Position numbers and translations under genes: made by a program. Under the pieces are notes generated by a model. The model saw only the letters and a list, made by a program, of their open reading frames with translations, was not told where the DNA came from and did no database searches. From assembly GCF_901933205.1 (NCBI RefSeq), contig NC_044577.1, forward strand, positions 8,815,321 through 8,879,320: DNA of 64,000 bases, in the 5' to 3' direction. The DNA comes from Camarhynchus parvulus (lineage: Eukaryota > Chordata > Aves > Passeriformes > Thraupidae). Each line of letters opens with the position of its first letter. Position 1 is the first letter of the stretch. Below, piece by piece: positions 62,101 through 64,000 of the stretch.

Positions 62101-64000
62101 ATTTGTAAATCAAGACATTTTACATCTCCAGCCACTGCTCTTGAGATCACTGGAATGTTCATGGTCCAGAGGTGGATTTTGAACAAACTGAAAACCCATA
62201 ATTTAATGATAAAAGCCTCAACTAAAGCAAGATCATGAAACAAGAGAGAAAAAAACCCCAGGAAACGAATCCGAAAAGTATATCAAGACTTGACAACTTA
62301 AACCCTATGAGCTCAGTTTCAAAGTCTTTGTCATCAAGCTGTAACATTCACCAAACACAACTCCCCCATGGGATGTAACTCTTCACAGGGCTTATTGAAG
62401 AAGAAAGCAGCAGCTCACACCCTTGACATGGCCAGCAACAGAAAATAAACCTCAATCTGCCACTGCTCAGAGACTCATTCAGTCTAGAGAGGGAGCTCTT
62501 GAAACACTGCCTCTTTATATTCTTCTCAGCTCACTTGAGAGTCCAGTAGTTAACAGCCAGAGGGGAAAAAAAAAAAAAGAGAAAACAACCCACAACATGC
62601 TAGGAAAGGGATTTTTACAAGTTTGGTTTCCTTGGCTAGTATATTTACACAGAATTTACTTCAAAGGCTCGTAACATAAAGGTTTCAAAGAAGCAGTGTT
62701 CTGCTCTGGAGGTTGTTTGTTATGGCCACTTTCAAACTAAATAATAAAAACCCTACTAGCTGATGGTCATGTGCTAGAAGTTACACCAGACAAATGTGGC
62801 AAAGCTGCTGCAGAGTCTGGGGCTCCTCCATGTCTTTCTCCTAGCAGTCCATCATTTCCCCTCCGTTACTGAGTGCCTCAAGAGATCTAAGGAAGGGCAG
62901 AGAGACAATACAATAAGTCTGTCATATCTTAAAACAACAAAAAAAAAAGTTTAAAACTTTTTCATCTCCACCCCCACACTCACTTCTGGGCTTGAATGAT
63001 ACAAAGGAGTCAAATCCCAAGAGGGAATATTGGCACAGGAGCATCCACCAGAGGCACACTGCAGATTCTGAGCCTACAGTACTCAAACAAGAATTCCTGC
63101 TTATCCCAAGAGAAGGGTGAACACAACTCTGCAACAAAAACTTGGCGAGTTCTCACGCTATGGGGGTTTGTGTTAGGTTTGGGTTTTTTGTTAACAACAG
63201 CAAGGTAATTTCAAGGCAAGAGCCCTAAAACATCCTTAGATTCATCAAACTACTGAAATACTAAGCACCAGTACAACAGCCCTGAATTGCTCAAGTATGG
63301 AAGTATATTAGTATGTCTACGTGAACATGAACCTCAGTTTATTCTTAACTATGTTCTTAACTTGTCCCCCCTTCCCAGGAAACATTCCAGTCTATCTTTA
63401 CTCTTAGAAAGGCAGAAAAATTGAAGTTACATCATTGTACAAATACTACTTCACAGGTTCTTGAGAACATAGGAGTGTGTACAGCATAAACCACTGGGGT
63501 TTTGCTTGAATTAAACAGAGGAATTATTTTTACTAGATTTCATAAAGATATGTTTGAGGAAAGAAACAAGAATATGACAAAGAAACAGGCAGTAGGAATG
63601 TAACTGCCTTACACTTTTTTGATTTCAATAATGGATAGACCTAAACCCAAAATGCCGGGACTGATACAATCAAACACCGCATGAGAACAGAATTTAAAAC
63701 AAAATGTAAATTTTCCCTGTAATGGACAGGATGGCAAAACTAAGTAGGAGTGTTTCCCATTTGCTTAGTCTGTGTGTCTGAGCAGTCCATCAATCCACTT
63801 TCTATAGCTGCAAACCTCCACCCAGTGAAGGATTTCAGAGATACCTCACCTGACCTCTATGGGCAGCTTCATCCAAGCTCCACTTTGCTCCCCTCTGTTG
63901 TGATTTCACAGTGACCCTCTTTGCCAAACTGGCCATGCACTCCAGTCAGGGGGACTCCTCATGCCCTAAGAGAACCTGGACTGATGTTGTAAAGCATCCT
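59183..64000. other. Unique non-coding DNA
   Basis: 59183-59700 is GC-richer with overlapping, unrecognised open frames on both strands (97, 103 and 105 codons). From about 59750 it is AT-rich. A-runs occur at 61549-61560 and 62567-62579. 60380-60560 is a motif-dense stretch listed separately. No gene, RNA or transposon was recognised to the window end. Confidence 0.55.
60380..60560. promoter_or_regulatory. Possible conserved regulatory element
   Basis: It contains an octamer-like ATATGCA, a GCAGCTGGATTAGA stretch (E-box CAGCTG beside a homeodomain-type GATTA), ATTATTCATGAG, an AP-1-like TGAGTCA and CCTAATTAGAAAC within about 130 bp, with almost no simple repeats. This is the texture of developmental enhancers, but the call rests on motif reading only. 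Confidence 0.22.

Noticed and set aside
1..64000. CRISPR array, bacterial operons, tRNA or rRNA genes
   Set aside because: No regularly spaced repeats, no operon-like gene packing, and no tRNA-type B-box or rRNA text. The repeat content points to a bird nuclear genome.

Overview
The window looks like AT-rich nuclear DNA from a songbird (passerine). The evidence is its repeats: degraded CR1 LINE fragments with the avian CR1 3' end, and three LTR copies whose 3' ends (AATAAA signal, then U5-type text) resemble passerine endogenous-retrovirus families. Recognition is from memory of these families; no database was searched. There is no bacterial-style gene density, no rRNA or tRNA, no CRISPR array and no intact retroviral gag/pol/env. 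I found no protein-coding gene that can be named. Most of the 64 kb is single-copy non-coding sequence, as in a very long intron or a gene desert.

Layout. 1-368 is a GC-richer flank. 374-1042 is a complete solo LTR on the plus strand with a 5-bp target-site duplication. 1048-8975 is AT-rich unique DNA. 8976-9703 is a nested locus: an internally deleted CR1 whose last ~35 bases are separated by a 392-bp minus-strand LTR (9278-9669) with a perfect 6-bp duplication and a perfect 12-bp-stem hairpin. 9704-19780 is unique DNA with a GC-richer block at 11450-12060. 19781-20031 is a minus-strand CR1 tail. 20032-40544 is mostly unique, with a CR1-like fragment near 30450 and several perfect palindromes or hairpins. 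40545-40809 is a hairpin joined to a long AT microsatellite. 40985-41132 is a CR1 tail, 42093-42285 a G/T-rich tract, 48931-49040 another CR1 tail and 55146-55255 a minus-strand CR1 tail. 58711-59176 is a probable third LTR (minus strand) with an internal ~109-bp tandem duplication. 59183-64000 is unique DNA.

The only hint of a host gene is a pair of short splice-bounded open segments on the minus strand, 47782-47838 and 3381-3432, whose reading phases agree. If both were real exons, the window would lie mainly inside one ~44-kb intron of a minus-strand gene. They are reported as low-confidence candidates, because strong splice-like pairs also arise by chance. I see no undescribed multi-gene system here; the most informative structures are the nested LTR/CR1 locus and the hairpins.
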